NCBI RefSeq assembly: GCF_034555375.1
Contig: NZ_CP140706.1
Location: 2,533,001-2,597,000, forward strand
DNA: 64,000 nucleotides
Direction of reading: 5' to 3'
Source: Pseudomonas sp. B33.4
Lineage (GTDB): Bacteria; Pseudomonadota; Gammaproteobacteria; Pseudomonadales; Pseudomonadaceae
Below the pieces are notes generated by a model. That model saw only the letters and a list, made by a program, of their open reading frames with translations. It was not told the origin of the DNA and searched no databases. The position numbers were made by a program, and so were the translations under genes. Shown here in pieces: positions 34,293 to 42,207 of the stretch (position 1 is its first letter; each line of letters starts with the position of its first letter).

Positions 34293-35240
34293 ATGAAGCT
34301 TTCTCGTTTCCTACGCAATGCGCTATTCGCAGCGCTGTTTACCTCGCCGCTTTCCTACGCAGCCGAGCCATTGGTCCTGCATGTCGGCGATCAGAACTAC
34401 TACAACATCCGTGCGTCGGTGGAGGCCTCCGGCGTGTTGAAAGACGCGCCTTATACCGTCGACTGGAAACACTTCCAGGCCGCAGCACCCTTGGCCGAAG
34501 CCTTGCAGACCGGCTCGCTGGATCTCGGCTTTCTAGGTGATTCCGGCTTTTTGTTTCTGGCCGCCAAGCAGGCGCCGGTGAAACTGATCGGCGTCTCGCG
34601 GCAGAATCCGGAGACCATCGCGTTGCTGGTGCCGAAGGATTCGCCGGTGAAAACCATCGCCGACCTGAAAGGCAAGAAGGTCGCCTACTGGCCCGGTGCC
34701 TGGAGTCAGCAGTTGACCTTGCGTGCTCTTGAGCAGGTCGGTCTGCCGGACAACTATGTCGACTTCGTCAAGCTGATGCCGATCGATGCCGCCGCCGCTT
34801 TGCCACAGGGCAGCATTGACGCCTTTCCGGTGTGGGAACCGTACATTTCCCAGCAGATCGTGTTCTCCGGCGCGCGACCAATCCTGACCGCAAAGAATCT
34901 GATGCCGGGGCTCAGCGCGATCGCGGCGTCGACGCCGTCCATCGACAGCAAGCGTGCCGCCATTGCGGATTTTCTCGGTCGGTTGAAACTGGCGCGGGCC
35001 TGGGTCGACAGCCACACCGATGAGTACGCCGATTTGTGGGCAAAGAAAGCCAATCTCGACCAACAAGTGTCGCGGCACTGGTTGCGGCAGGCGCACATGA
35101 CGGTCGGGCCGGTGGATCAGCAGGCTGCGACGGACCTGCAAAGCACTGCCGACTTCCTGTTCAAAGTGAAAGCGCTGCCGGCCCCGTTGGCCACGGCAGG
35201 GATTATCGACAGGTCTTTTCAGCAGGCATTGACGCACTGA
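34293..35240 (+). CDS. ABC substrate-binding protein, sulfonate/nitrate type (B)
   Basis: 315 residues with a signal peptide (SRFLRNALFAALFTSPLSYAA). The mature chain has LHVGDQNYYNIRASVEASGVL, LQTGSLDLGFLGDSGFLF, KDSPVKTIADLKGKKVAYWPGAWSQQLTLRALEQ and PQGSIDAFPVWEPYISQQIV, the same family as the divergent protein at 33019 but only distantly alike, so the two probably bind different ligands. The ribosome site before ATG 34293 is weak. No permease or ATPase on this side, so it may share the permease at 32115 or act with a distant system. Confidence 0.88.
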   Translation: MKLSRFLRNALFAALFTSPLSYAAEPLVLHVGDQNYYNIRASVEASGVLKDAPYTVDWKHFQAAAPLAEALQTGSLDLGFLGDSGFLFLAAKQAPVKLIGVSRQNPETIALLVPKDSPVKTIADLKGKKVAYWPGAWSQQLTLRALEQVGLPDNYVDFVKLMPIDAAAALPQGSIDAFPVWEPYISQQIVFSGARPILTAKNLMPGLSAIAASTPSIDSKRAAIADFLGRLKLARAWVDSHTDEYADLWAKKANLDQQVSRHWLRQAHMTVGPVDQQAATDLQSTADFLFKVKALPAPLATAGIIDRSFQQALTH

Positions 35241-35371
35241 GCGAGCGCCGGAACCAAACCCTGTGTACCTTATCCAACCTCGGCTCACGGATCGGAGCGC
35301 AGGGATGGATAAGGGCGAGGGAGTTTTGCCAATCGACAACATGACGGCAGCCGCCGTGCTCAAGGCAAAAC

Positions 35372-36271
35372 ATGACCTCCGGATTCAAACTTCTTTGTGC
35401 AGCGTTCATTGTTCTCGGGCTGGCCGGTTGCATCGCCGCCCCGATAGAAATGACCGCGCAAACCGAAACACGGCTGAAGACCCAGGCGCCGGTGCGTTTT
35501 CTGCTGACGTTCGACGACGGCCCCAGCGCTTCGGGTTTGTGGAATCCGTCGGCCGCGGTACTCGACAGTCTCAAAGACAATCCGCTGCAGCCGGGTATCA
35601 AAGCGGTGTTCTTCGTTCAGACGCGTGCTCCGCGAGCGGGCAACAGTGACATCGGTCGCAGCATCATGCGACGTGAACATGATGAGGGGCACATCCTCGC
35701 GTTTCACACGGCGACCCATTGGCACACCAATCATCGCTCGCTCGACCCACAACAGCTTGAAGAATCGCTGAGCAACGGCACAGCCGATATCGCCGCCATC
35801 ACCGGTGCGCCGCCGAAACTGCTACGCCCGCCGTTCTGGAATTACGACAAACGCACCTTCGCGGCCTATCAGCAGCACGGCTTGCACGTTTTGCTCACCG
35901 ATTTAAGCGCCAATGACGGCAAGATCTGGGGCTTCAACGCCAGCCCGCGACGTCGGGCAAACATGCTGCGGCAGTTGTCGGAAGTCCGTGAACGTATTGC
36001 CCTTGGCGAATTGCCGAGCGTGGACGGCGTTATTCCGGTAGTGGTGACGTTTCATGATCTGAACCGCTATACCGCGCGGCACACGCGCGAATACCTGCAG
36101 ATTCTGCTGGATAGCGCCGCCGCCACGGGCGTGCGGCTGGCAGACAAACCTTTCTACGATGATCACGCTGCACTGGAGAAAGCCGCGTTGGCGCGCACGG
36201 TTGAAAACAGCTCGGAGTCGGTGAGTTTGCCGGGGATATGGAACTGGATCTGGGATCACGATGCGCACTGA
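35372..36271 (+). CDS. Polysaccharide deacetylase family lipoprotein
   Basis: 299 residues. Lipobox LAGC with Cys20, so membrane-anchored facing the periplasm. The NodB-type deacetylase motifs are in order: TFDDGP (46-51; D48 catalytic base, D49 metal ligand), H112-T-A-T-H116 (metal ligands) and LRPPFWNYD (motif 3). A late VTFHDLNRYT supplies motif-5-like His. It probably removes N- or O-acetyl groups from a polysaccharide or peptidoglycan with a divalent metal. AAGG lies 8 nt before the ATG. Stands alone. Confidence 0.9.
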   Translation: MTSGFKLLCAAFIVLGLAGCIAAPIEMTAQTETRLKTQAPVRFLLTFDDGPSASGLWNPSAAVLDSLKDNPLQPGIKAVFFVQTRAPRAGNSDIGRSIMRREHDEGHILAFHTATHWHTNHRSLDPQQLEESLSNGTADIAAITGAPPKLLRPPFWNYDKRTFAAYQQHGLHVLLTDLSANDGKIWGFNASPRRRANMLRQLSEVRERIALGELPSVDGVIPVVVTFHDLNRYTARHTREYLQILLDSAAATGVRLADKPFYDDHAALEKAALARTVENSSESVSLPGIWNWIWDHDAH

Positions 36272-36382
36272 GGACGAGGTCGGAAGTTGTGATGAACTTG
36301 GCATTTTTGTGTCGAGCAAGATGCAAATTGCTCACCTATGCTCTACGAGTCGACCGAATCATCGCCTGTGAGGCGTTCACTC

Positions 36383-36625
36383 ATGCTTGCCATTGACGAT
36401 ATCTGCCGGATTGTCGAGTCCGGCTTTCCTGCGTTCAAGTGCGATTGCATTCCCGGCACGCAGGGTCTGCTGCAAATAAAGGTTTATGAGCCAGACAGCG
36501 GGCGCGTCGAATTGCTGCTCAATGGCGTTTCCCCGGAACACCTCGTCACGATCCGTGACATTTCCAACTTCATCGGTGAATTACGCACTGAAATGAGCGC
36601 GGGCCGCCGAGCTTTCGCTGGCTAA
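36383..36625 (+). CDS. DUF1652 family protein
   Basis: 80 residues from ATG 36383, which has GAGG about 10 nt upstream; an in-frame ATG at 36338 lacks any ribosome site. The family pattern is visible: DICRIVESGFPAFKCDCIPG, LLQIKVYEPDSGRVELLLNGV, then IRDISNFIGELRTEM. DUF1652 proteins are small, cytoplasmic and common in Pseudomonas; function unknown. Convergent with the NUDIX gene, with only 4 nt between stops. Confidence 0.83.
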   Translation: MLAIDDICRIVESGFPAFKCDCIPGTQGLLQIKVYEPDSGRVELLLNGVSPEHLVTIRDISNFIGELRTEMSAGRRAFAG

Positions 36626-36629
36626 CGCC

Positions 36630-36992
36630 TCACAAACGCCGTTGAAACGCTTGAACGATGCGCAACGTCGCTTCGCTGGTGTTCAGATTGCCCACCGCGT
36701 CCAGCGGATGCCAGATGCAATCGATGATCTCGTTTTGCGGGCGCACCTGCTCAAAGTCCTGCACCGACGCTTCGTAAACATGATGCTGCGTGCTGCCGCT
36801 CTGCAGTTCCATCACATACAAGACATCTTCGGCCTCCAGGCCGGTTTCTTCCTGCAATTCGCGCATGGCAGCCTGCGCCCGGGTTTCCCCTGGCTCGACC
36901 TTGCCGCCGGGCAATGTCCAGCGGCAGCGGGGTTTGCGCACCAGGAGAATGTGGCGATCCTGTTCGCATATAACGGTTGCACGTACTTTCAT
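36630..36992 (-). CDS. NUDIX hydrolase
   Basis: 120 residues, a minimal NUDIX fold. The NUDIX box is complete: G30-x5-E36-x7-R44-E45-L46-x-E48-E49-x-G51-L52, binding Mg2+ and hydrolysing a nucleoside-diphosphate-linked substrate. A tail with [13 protein letters not shown] follows. Length and the [12 protein letters not shown] entry are MutT-like, but the true substrate (damaged dNTP, NDP-sugar or another) cannot be told. Single gene. Confidence 0.92.
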   Translation of the reverse strand: MKVRATVICEQDRHILLVRKPRCRWTLPGGKVEPGETRAQAAMRELQEETGLEAEDVLYVMELQSGSTQHHVYEASVQDFEQVRPQNEIIDCIWHPLDAVGNLNTSEATLRIVQAFQRRL

Positions 36993-37216
36993 CTGTTACC
37001 TGCGTTACTGCCTGTCACAAAATAGAAATAAAACTGCAATATTTGAGCCGGGCCTTGAGGGAAAGGTTTCATGGGGATTTGGAGAGTTGGTTTCCGGGAA
37101 AAGTGCCGGATCCTTGACCGCCGGGCTGGCGACACCCGGTCGGCCATTCGCGTGGATGAGGGTGTAAGGTAAAAGCGTGAAGCTGGATCTGACCGTTAGC
37201 GAAAATGGAGGTGTCC

Positions 37217-37414
37217 ATGAGCATGCCGATGTTGAACAAGATGCACATGAACGGCTATGACGTGCTTAGCGTGAACAATGGCCCATGGCGGGTTTGCACC
37301 CAGGGCGATCGGCTGGCGTCGTTTTGCAGCCGGGAAGAGGCGCTGGCCTATGCCGCCGCATTGCCCGGCTACAAAAAGCACTCGACGCGCATGCAAAGTC
37401 ACAAAAGCCACTGA
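37217..37414 (+). CDS. Small hypothetical protein
   Basis: 65 residues, Met-rich N-terminus (MSMPMLNKMHMNGYDVLSV). GGAGG lies 6 nt before ATG 37217. The core GPWRVCTQGDRLASFCSREEALAYAAALPGYKK looks like a short beta-hairpin plus helix (DUF2188-like style; weak). A strong terminator follows. Function unknown. Confidence 0.65.
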   Translation: MSMPMLNKMHMNGYDVLSVNNGPWRVCTQGDRLASFCSREEALAYAAALPGYKKHSTRMQSHKSH

Positions 37415-37430
37415 CTGAACGGCTGCAATG

Positions 37431-37461
37431 AAAGAGCCCCGGCACTTGTCGGGGCTTTTGT
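37431..37461 (+). terminator. Rho-independent terminator
   Basis: AGCCCCG / CGGGGCT stem around GCACTTGT, followed by a T run. It ends the small gene at 37217. Confidence 0.88.
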
Positions 37462-37482
37462 TTGGGGGAAGGGATGCAGGTC

Positions 37483-37722
37483 TCAGTGGACCTTGGTTCG
37501 GCTGATGGCGCGGGCTTTCACTTCCTTGGCATACAACTGCAACCGTTCTTCATCACTTTGCAGCACCTCGCAGGATCTCAGCACGGTTTGCGCATCCGCC
37601 TCGTTGCCGGATTTGCGCAGTTGTTCGGCGATACGTTTCAGGTCGACCGCCGACCATCTCAAGTCCGATGCGACGCTTTGCAGGTCGCGTTGAAGTTCGT
37701 GTTCGTATTCATTGAGCCGCAT
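37483..37722 (-). CDS. Small helical hypothetical protein
   Basis: 79 residues, from ATG 37722 with GGAGG about 5 nt upstream. Almost wholly helical and charged (NEYEHELQRDLQSVASDLRW, LKRIAEQLRKSGNEADAQTV), suited to a coiled coil or small helical bundle. A longer frame to 37788 adds an unrelated N-terminus without a ribosome site. No known family. Confidence 0.7.
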   Translation of the reverse strand: MRLNEYEHELQRDLQSVASDLRWSAVDLKRIAEQLRKSGNEADAQTVLRSCEVLQSDEERLQLYAKEVKARAISRTKVH

Positions 37723-37906
37723 GATCACCTCCAGAACATTCTCGGTAGAAAAGAGTAGTCGCATTTTCAGGCGATGGACAAAGCGCATTCGTCAGTACGC
37801 CCAGCGGTTGTGAAAAGTTGTGCAGATTGCGCCAAGGGCGCGGTGCCACGATGGATGTGCGCCGGGTTACGCGCTACATTCACTTTTTTCAGATCAGGAA
37901 AACACT

Positions 37907-38242
37907 ATGCGGATATGGATCGGGACGTTGGCGTTGGCCCTGTTGGCGGGTTGCTCGTTGCCGGCGTCGTTGGTGCCGGGTGAGCCGAATGTCAGCAAGA
38001 CCAGTGACAAGGCACCCAAGGACTATGCCGCGTGTGTATTACCGTTGTGGCAGAAGGACGTCGCCAAAACCTCGCAGACCTCGATTTCCAACGGCTATCG
38101 CATCACCGCGCCAAGCATCATCACGGCCGATGAAATTCTCGATATCGTCAAATACAAGAACGGCAGCCGGGTTTCGTTGTATCAGGGGCCGCCGTGGGCG
38201 AAGTCCGGTTCGTTGCGCCAATCGGTACGTGACTGCCTGTAA
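37907..38242 (+). CDS. Small lipoprotein of unknown function
   Basis: 111 residues with a textbook lipoprotein signal (WIGTLALALLAGCSLPASL; lipobox LAGC, Cys16), so the mature protein is anchored at a periplasmic membrane face. The body has YAACVLPLWQKDVAKTSQTS and GYRITAPSIITADEILDIVKYKNGSRVSLYQGPPW, with two further Cys (in AACVL and near the end, VRDCL) that may form a disulphide. AGGA precedes the ATG and a strong terminator follows. Family not recognised. Confidence 0.8.
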   Translation: MRIWIGTLALALLAGCSLPASLVPGEPNVSKTSDKAPKDYAACVLPLWQKDVAKTSQTSISNGYRITAPSIITADEILDIVKYKNGSRVSLYQGPPWAKSGSLRQSVRDCL

Positions 38243-38260
38243 GCATTTTTTCAGAAACAA

Positions 38261-38298
38261 AAAAGCAGAAACCGGTTAAACGGTTTCTGCTTTTTTTT
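38261..38298 (+). terminator. Rho-independent terminator
   Basis: 12-bp stem AAGCAGAAACCG / CGGTTTCTGCTT with a 6-nt loop, then eight T. It ends the lipoprotein gene; an A-run on the left may also serve the convergent Rrf2 gene. Confidence 0.93.
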
Positions 38299-38319
38299 GA
38301 GGTTTTACCAACCGCTACG

Positions 38320-38868
38320 TCAGTCGGAAATGTCGGTGAGCGGGATGCTGCCGACGTTGCCCTTTTTCTCCCGCCGATCCTGCATCCAGTCTTCCACTTG
38401 CTGACCGAACTCTTTCGGTGCCTTGCGTCCGACCTTCCTTGCGATGTCGAGGATGGTCTGTTGGGCGAGGGCTTCTTCCATGCGTTTTTGCGCGGTCATC
38501 ATTGCGCCGTGAATCGAGCAAGTGCCGTCGACGGCCCACTCTGGCGGGTTGCCGTCAAACAACGCACAGCGTCCGCGAATGTCGCGGCACTCGAAAATAT
38601 TCTTGCGCCCGTCGATGGCGTTAACGATGTCGAGCAGGCTGATTTCATCGGCCGGCCGCGCCAGGCTGAATCCGCCGCGCACGCCTTCTGAAGCCACCAC
38701 CAGTTTGCCCTTGGCCAGTTTGGTAAAAATTTTTGCCAGGTATTCCAAAGGCACGCCTTGCAATTCCGCGAGGTCACGCACGCTGGCCTCACGGGTATCG
38801 CCGTTGCTGGTGACCAGAAAAGCCAGGCAGTGGATGCCGTATTCGACGCCTGCACTGTAGAGAGACAT
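38320..38868 (-). CDS. Rrf2-family transcriptional regulator
   Basis: 182 residues. The winged helix-turn-helix of the Rrf2 family is at about 1-85 (YSAGVEYGIHCLAFLV, then SVRDLAELQGVPLEYLAKIFTKLAKGKLVVASEGVRGGFSLAR). Three cysteines, C94, C101 and C117, sit where IscR and NsrR hold an Fe-S cluster, so it may be a redox, NO or iron-sulfur sensor; the exact spacing differs from IscR. It is divergent from an NDH-2-like dehydrogenase with an inverted repeat between them, so it probably controls that gene and itself. Confidence 0.9.
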   Translation of the reverse strand: MSLYSAGVEYGIHCLAFLVTSNGDTREASVRDLAELQGVPLEYLAKIFTKLAKGKLVVASEGVRGGFSLARPADEISLLDIVNAIDGRKNIFECRDIRGRCALFDGNPPEWAVDGTCSIHGAMMTAQKRMEEALAQQTILDIARKVGRKAPKEFGQQVEDWMQDRREKKGNVGSIPLTDISD

Positions 38869-39018
38869 AAATAAGTCCGACTTGATTTGTCGTAAATACT
38901 ACCAGCCTGATCGGTCCCCGGCAATCCGCTCGATTCGGTAGAGCGTCATGAATATCAGCTGTTTCACTTGCAAATACCAGAGATCGCTGCAGCATCGAGT
39001 TGGATTTGATATCTGTAA

Positions 39019-39039
39019 ATCCGATCAAACCTATCGGAT
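39019..39039. promoter_or_regulatory. Candidate Rrf2 operator
   Basis: Perfect 7-bp inverted repeat ATCCGAT-N7-ATCGGAT in the AT-rich gap between the divergent Rrf2 and dehydrogenase genes. The 21-bp span suits a dimer of an Rrf2-type regulator. Confidence 0.55.
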
Positions 39040-39160
39040 AATCTGACTTGTTGATTTTATATCCGACCAATAGAGTCGGCGCTATCGAGTCGGGATGACT
39101 GGCTCACGACAAATTCGATTTCACCTCTTTCAATCGCTGGGCGTTTTCTGGAGAAACACA

Positions 39161-40366
39161 ATGAAGCAGCAGATTCTGATTGTCGGCGCCGGGTTTGGCG
39201 GCATGTGGTCGGCGTTGAGCGCTACGCGTCTGGTCGACCTGCACAATCGCAACGACGTCGAAATCAGCGTACTCGCACCGCAAGCCGAGCTGCGCGTGCG
39301 TCCACGTTTCTATGAACCCAATGCGCATCAACTGGCCGCACCGCTGCATGAACTGTTCGAAGCAGTCGGCGTTCACTTCATCAAGGGCGCGGCGGAAACC
39401 ATCGACGTGGCGAACAAAACCGTCGGTTACTCCGATGCTGCGGGCGGCGAGCAAGTGTTCCACTACGACAAACTCGTTCTGGCCAGCGGCAGCGGTCTGG
39501 CACAGTCGGCCACGCCGGGTGTCGCTCAATACGCCTTTGACGTTGACCAGATCGAAGCGGCGATTCGACTGGAGACCCATCTGAAAGCCCTGAAAGATCA
39601 GTCTGACAGCAAGTCACGCAACACGGTGGTCGTAGCTGGCGGTGGTTTTACCGGGATTGAAACGGCCACCGAGATGCCGGGGCGACTGCGCGAGATTCTT
39701 GGTGAGCAGGCGGATATCAAGGTGATCATCGTTGATCGCGGCGCGAAGATCGGCGCGTCGATGGGCGAAGAGATCAGCCAATCGATTCTCGAAGCCAGCG
39801 AAGCGTTGGGCGTTGAATGGCGTTTGGCTGTGTCGGTACAGTCGGTGGATGCCAACGGCGTGACGCTTTCGGATGGTCAGCACATCGAAGCGAAAACCGT
39901 GGTCTGGACCACCGGTGTACGCGCCAGTTCGCTGACCGAGCAGATTCCCGCTGAACGTGACAAGCAAGGTCGCCTGCACGTCGACGCGCACCTGAAAGTC
40001 ATCGGTCAGGACGACATCTTCGCCACCGGCGATGTCGCTTACGCCGCCACCGACAACATCGGCAACTATGCACTGATGACCTGCCAGCACGCGATCTCGC
40101 TGGGCCGGCACGCCGGCAACAACGTCGCAGCGCAGATTCTTGGTGTCGACCCGACACCGTACAGCCAGCCGAAATACGTCACCTGCCTGGACCTCGGCGC
40201 CTGGGGCGCGGTGTACACCGAAGGCTGGGATCGTCAGGTGAAGCTGGTCAAGCAGGAAGGCAAAACCCTGAAGACGCAGATCAACACCCAGTGGATCTAC
40301 CCGCCGGCGGCTGATCGCGTTAGCGCATTGGCGGCGGCTGATCCGCTGATTCCTGTGGTCGCGTAA
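39161..40366 (+). CDS. NDH-2-like NAD(P)H dehydrogenase / FAD oxidoreductase
   Basis: 401 residues. Rossmann motif for FAD GAGFGG (9-14) and a second dinucleotide motif VVVAGGGFTGIETA (near 165) for NAD(P)H. Late FAD-contact ATGDVAYA and CQHAISLGRHAGNNVAAQILG are typical of type II NADH dehydrogenases and their relatives, which pass electrons from NADH to quinone at the inner membrane without pumping protons. Compared with E. coli Ndh it lacks an obvious C-terminal membrane helix. TGGAGA precedes the ATG. It is divergent from the Rrf2 regulator and probably under its control. Confidence 0.88.
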   Translation: MKQQILIVGAGFGGMWSALSATRLVDLHNRNDVEISVLAPQAELRVRPRFYEPNAHQLAAPLHELFEAVGVHFIKGAAETIDVANKTVGYSDAAGGEQVFHYDKLVLASGSGLAQSATPGVAQYAFDVDQIEAAIRLETHLKALKDQSDSKSRNTVVVAGGGFTGIETATEMPGRLREILGEQADIKVIIVDRGAKIGASMGEEISQSILEASEALGVEWRLAVSVQSVDANGVTLSDGQHIEAKTVVWTTGVRASSLTEQIPAERDKQGRLHVDAHLKVIGQDDIFATGDVAYAATDNIGNYALMTCQHAISLGRHAGNNVAAQILGVDPTPYSQPKYVTCLDLGAWGAVYTEGWDRQVKLVKQEGKTLKTQINTQWIYPPAADRVSALAAADPLIPVVA

Positions 40367-40384
40367 CAAACTCCGCCTCAATCG

Positions 40385-40411
40385 ATCCCGCTCCCTGAGC
40401 GGGATTTTTTT
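40385..40411 (+). terminator. Rho-independent terminator
   Basis: 9-bp stem ATCCCGCTC / GAGCGGGAT with a 3-nt loop and seven T. It ends the dehydrogenase gene. Confidence 0.9.
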
Positions 40412-40540
40412 GCACTCGCAAAAGGGCTATGACTAAAACTCATTGCCCCATGATTTTTAATGGTTACGGCCGGCTCCAGCCCCGGTGTTAAAAAATCGCA
40501 AACACAGCTCATCAATAACAACCAGAGAGCGTTTGCAGCC

Positions 40541-40609
40541 ATGTCCCGTTTCTTCCGCCGTCTCTCCCCGCGCCTGTTATTGACCGCGCTCGCCGCCCGG
40601 CCTGCGTGA
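40541..40609 (+). pseudogene. Truncated signal-peptide relic (22 codons)
   Basis: A 22-codon reading frame, MSRFFRRLSPRLLLTALAARPA then stop, with an AGAG ribosome-like site upstream. It looks like the beginning of an exported protein (positive N-terminus, Leu/Ala-rich core) that stops abruptly at what would be the cleavage region. The bases immediately after the stop lead straight into the fae leader. The likeliest reading is the leftover 5' end of a deleted gene; a short leader peptide is the alternative. Confidence 0.5.
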
Positions 40610-40649
40610 GCTATCGAACATCCCTCGTATCGCACAAGAGTAATGACTG

Positions 40650-41162
40650 ATGAAAGAACTCGACCTGTACATCGGTGAAGGTTTCGAAGGCCCGGGCGTG
40701 AACGCCGCACACATCAATATTCTGATCGGCCCGCGCAATGGCCCGGCGGGGCAGGCGTTCGCCAACAGCCTCGCATCGCCTAGCCAGGGCCACTGCCCGT
40801 TCATGGTGATCGCGCAACCGAACATCCCGGTCAAGCCGATGACCCTGTACGTCAACAAAGCCGCCATCAGCAGCGACCTGCACGGCAACGCCACGTGGGG
40901 TGCCTCGCAAGCCGGGATCGCCAAAGCCGTGCTCGAAGCGCTGCTCGACGGCACGCTGCCGCCGGAAGCCGAAGACGAGTGGGCGATCGTCACCGCGAAC
41001 TGGGTCAATCCGGCTTGCGACGACCTCGACGCGGTGTACCTGAACAACTACAACGCCTGCCGCACGGCGATCCGCGCGGCCCTGACCGGCAAGCCGGAAA
41101 CTGCGCAATTGAAAGATGTCGTTGCGCACATCAGCAACCCTTTCTACACGCCAAAAGCCTGA
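40650..41162 (+). CDS. fae: Formaldehyde-activating enzyme (Fae) family protein
   Basis: 170 residues matching Fae: GEGFEGPGVNAAHINILIGPR, GPAGQAFANSLASPSQGHCPFMVIAQPNIPVKPMTLYV, then AIVTANWVNPACDDLDAVYLNNYNACRTAIRAAL. His21, equivalent to the proposed catalytic His of the methylotroph enzyme, is kept. Fae speeds condensation of formaldehyde with tetrahydromethanopterin in methylotrophs; pseudomonads are not known to make that cofactor, so the role here is open (formaldehyde scavenging or another aldehyde). It leads an apparent operon: 10 nt to the aldo/keto reductase, then a coupled dehydrogenase. A truncated signal-peptide relic lies just upstream. Confidence 0.9.
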   Translation: MKELDLYIGEGFEGPGVNAAHINILIGPRNGPAGQAFANSLASPSQGHCPFMVIAQPNIPVKPMTLYVNKAAISSDLHGNATWGASQAGIAKAVLEALLDGTLPPEAEDEWAIVTANWVNPACDDLDAVYLNNYNACRTAIRAALTGKPETAQLKDVVAHISNPFYTPKA

Positions 41163-41172
41163 GGTCGACGCC

Positions 41173-42207
41173 ATGCAATACATCCGTTTGGGCAACTCCG
41201 GCCTGCAGGTTTCGCGTCTGTGCCTGGGCACGATGAACATGGGCACGCCGGACTGGAAACCGTGGATCTTCAACGAAAAACAGAGCGAGCCGATCGTCGC
41301 CCACGCCTTGGATAACGGCGTGAATTTCATCGACCTCGCCGACTTCTATTCCGCCGGTGTCGGCGAAGAAGTGGTCGGGCGCATCGTCAAGCGTCTGGCC
41401 CGCCGCGAAGACCTGGTGATCACCACCAAGGTCGGTTACGGCACCCGCAGCGGCATCAATGCCAGCGGCCATTCGCGCAAGCACATCATGGACAGCATCG
41501 ACGCTTCGCTGAAGCGTCTGGACATGGGTTACGTCGATGTGTTCATGCTGCATTACTTCGATGTGAACACCCCGGTCGAAGAAACCATGGGCGCGCTGAA
41601 CGACATCGTGCGCTCGGGCAAGGCACGTTACATCGGCGTGTCGACCATGCTCACCGGGCAACTGGCGAAAATCCTCATGGCCTGCGAGCGCAACGGTTGG
41701 GTCAAGCCGATCAACATGCAGCTGCAACTGAACTGCGCTTACCGCGAAGAAGAGCGCGAGATGATTCCGTTCTGCCGCGATCAGGGGATTGGCGTTTCGG
41801 TGTTCAGTCCCTTGGCGCGCGGTCTGTTGACTGGCGACGTGCAGTCGACCCGTAACCAGACCGACTTCTTCACTCAGCAGATGTACAGCGACGAAGCCTC
41901 GTTCGAAATCGCCCACTCGGTGCAGCGCGTAGCCCGTGCTCGCGGTGTATCGAATGCGCAGATCGCCCAGGCGTGGGTGGCCAATCATCCGGGTGTTGAC
42001 TGCATGCTGGTTGGCGCTGACACCACCGCGCAATTCGACAGCGCATTGGCTGCACTCGAGACCCGACTTGATGCTGATGAGCTGTATGAACTGGAGCGCA
42101 ATTACACCCCCTGCGATGTGATCAACGACTACACCGCCGGTAAACGCATCCTGCGCTCGGCGCGTCCGGGGCTGGAGCGGTTCACTTTGCAGGGAGCGGT
42201 GGCATGA
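41173..42207 (+). CDS. Aldo/keto reductase
   Basis: 344 residues of the AKR TIM-barrel family. The start QYIRLGNSGLQVSRLCLGTM is typical. The catalytic tetrad is visible: D and Y in FIDLADFYSAG, K in VITTKVGYG, and H in DVFMLHYFD. The C-terminal NADP(H) site includes FSPLARGLLTGD. It reduces an aldehyde or ketone, or oxidises a sugar, with NADP(H). It lies 10 nt after fae and overlaps the next gene by 4 nt, so the product of one is probably the substrate of another. Substrate unknown. Confidence 0.9.
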   Translation: MQYIRLGNSGLQVSRLCLGTMNMGTPDWKPWIFNEKQSEPIVAHALDNGVNFIDLADFYSAGVGEEVVGRIVKRLARREDLVITTKVGYGTRSGINASGHSRKHIMDSIDASLKRLDMGYVDVFMLHYFDVNTPVEETMGALNDIVRSGKARYIGVSTMLTGQLAKILMACERNGWVKPINMQLQLNCAYREEEREMIPFCRDQGIGVSVFSPLARGLLTGDVQSTRNQTDFFTQQMYSDEASFEIAHSVQRVARARGVSNAQIAQAWVANHPGVDCMLVGADTTAQFDSALAALETRLDADELYELERNYTPCDVINDYTAGKRILRSARPGLERFTLQGAVA

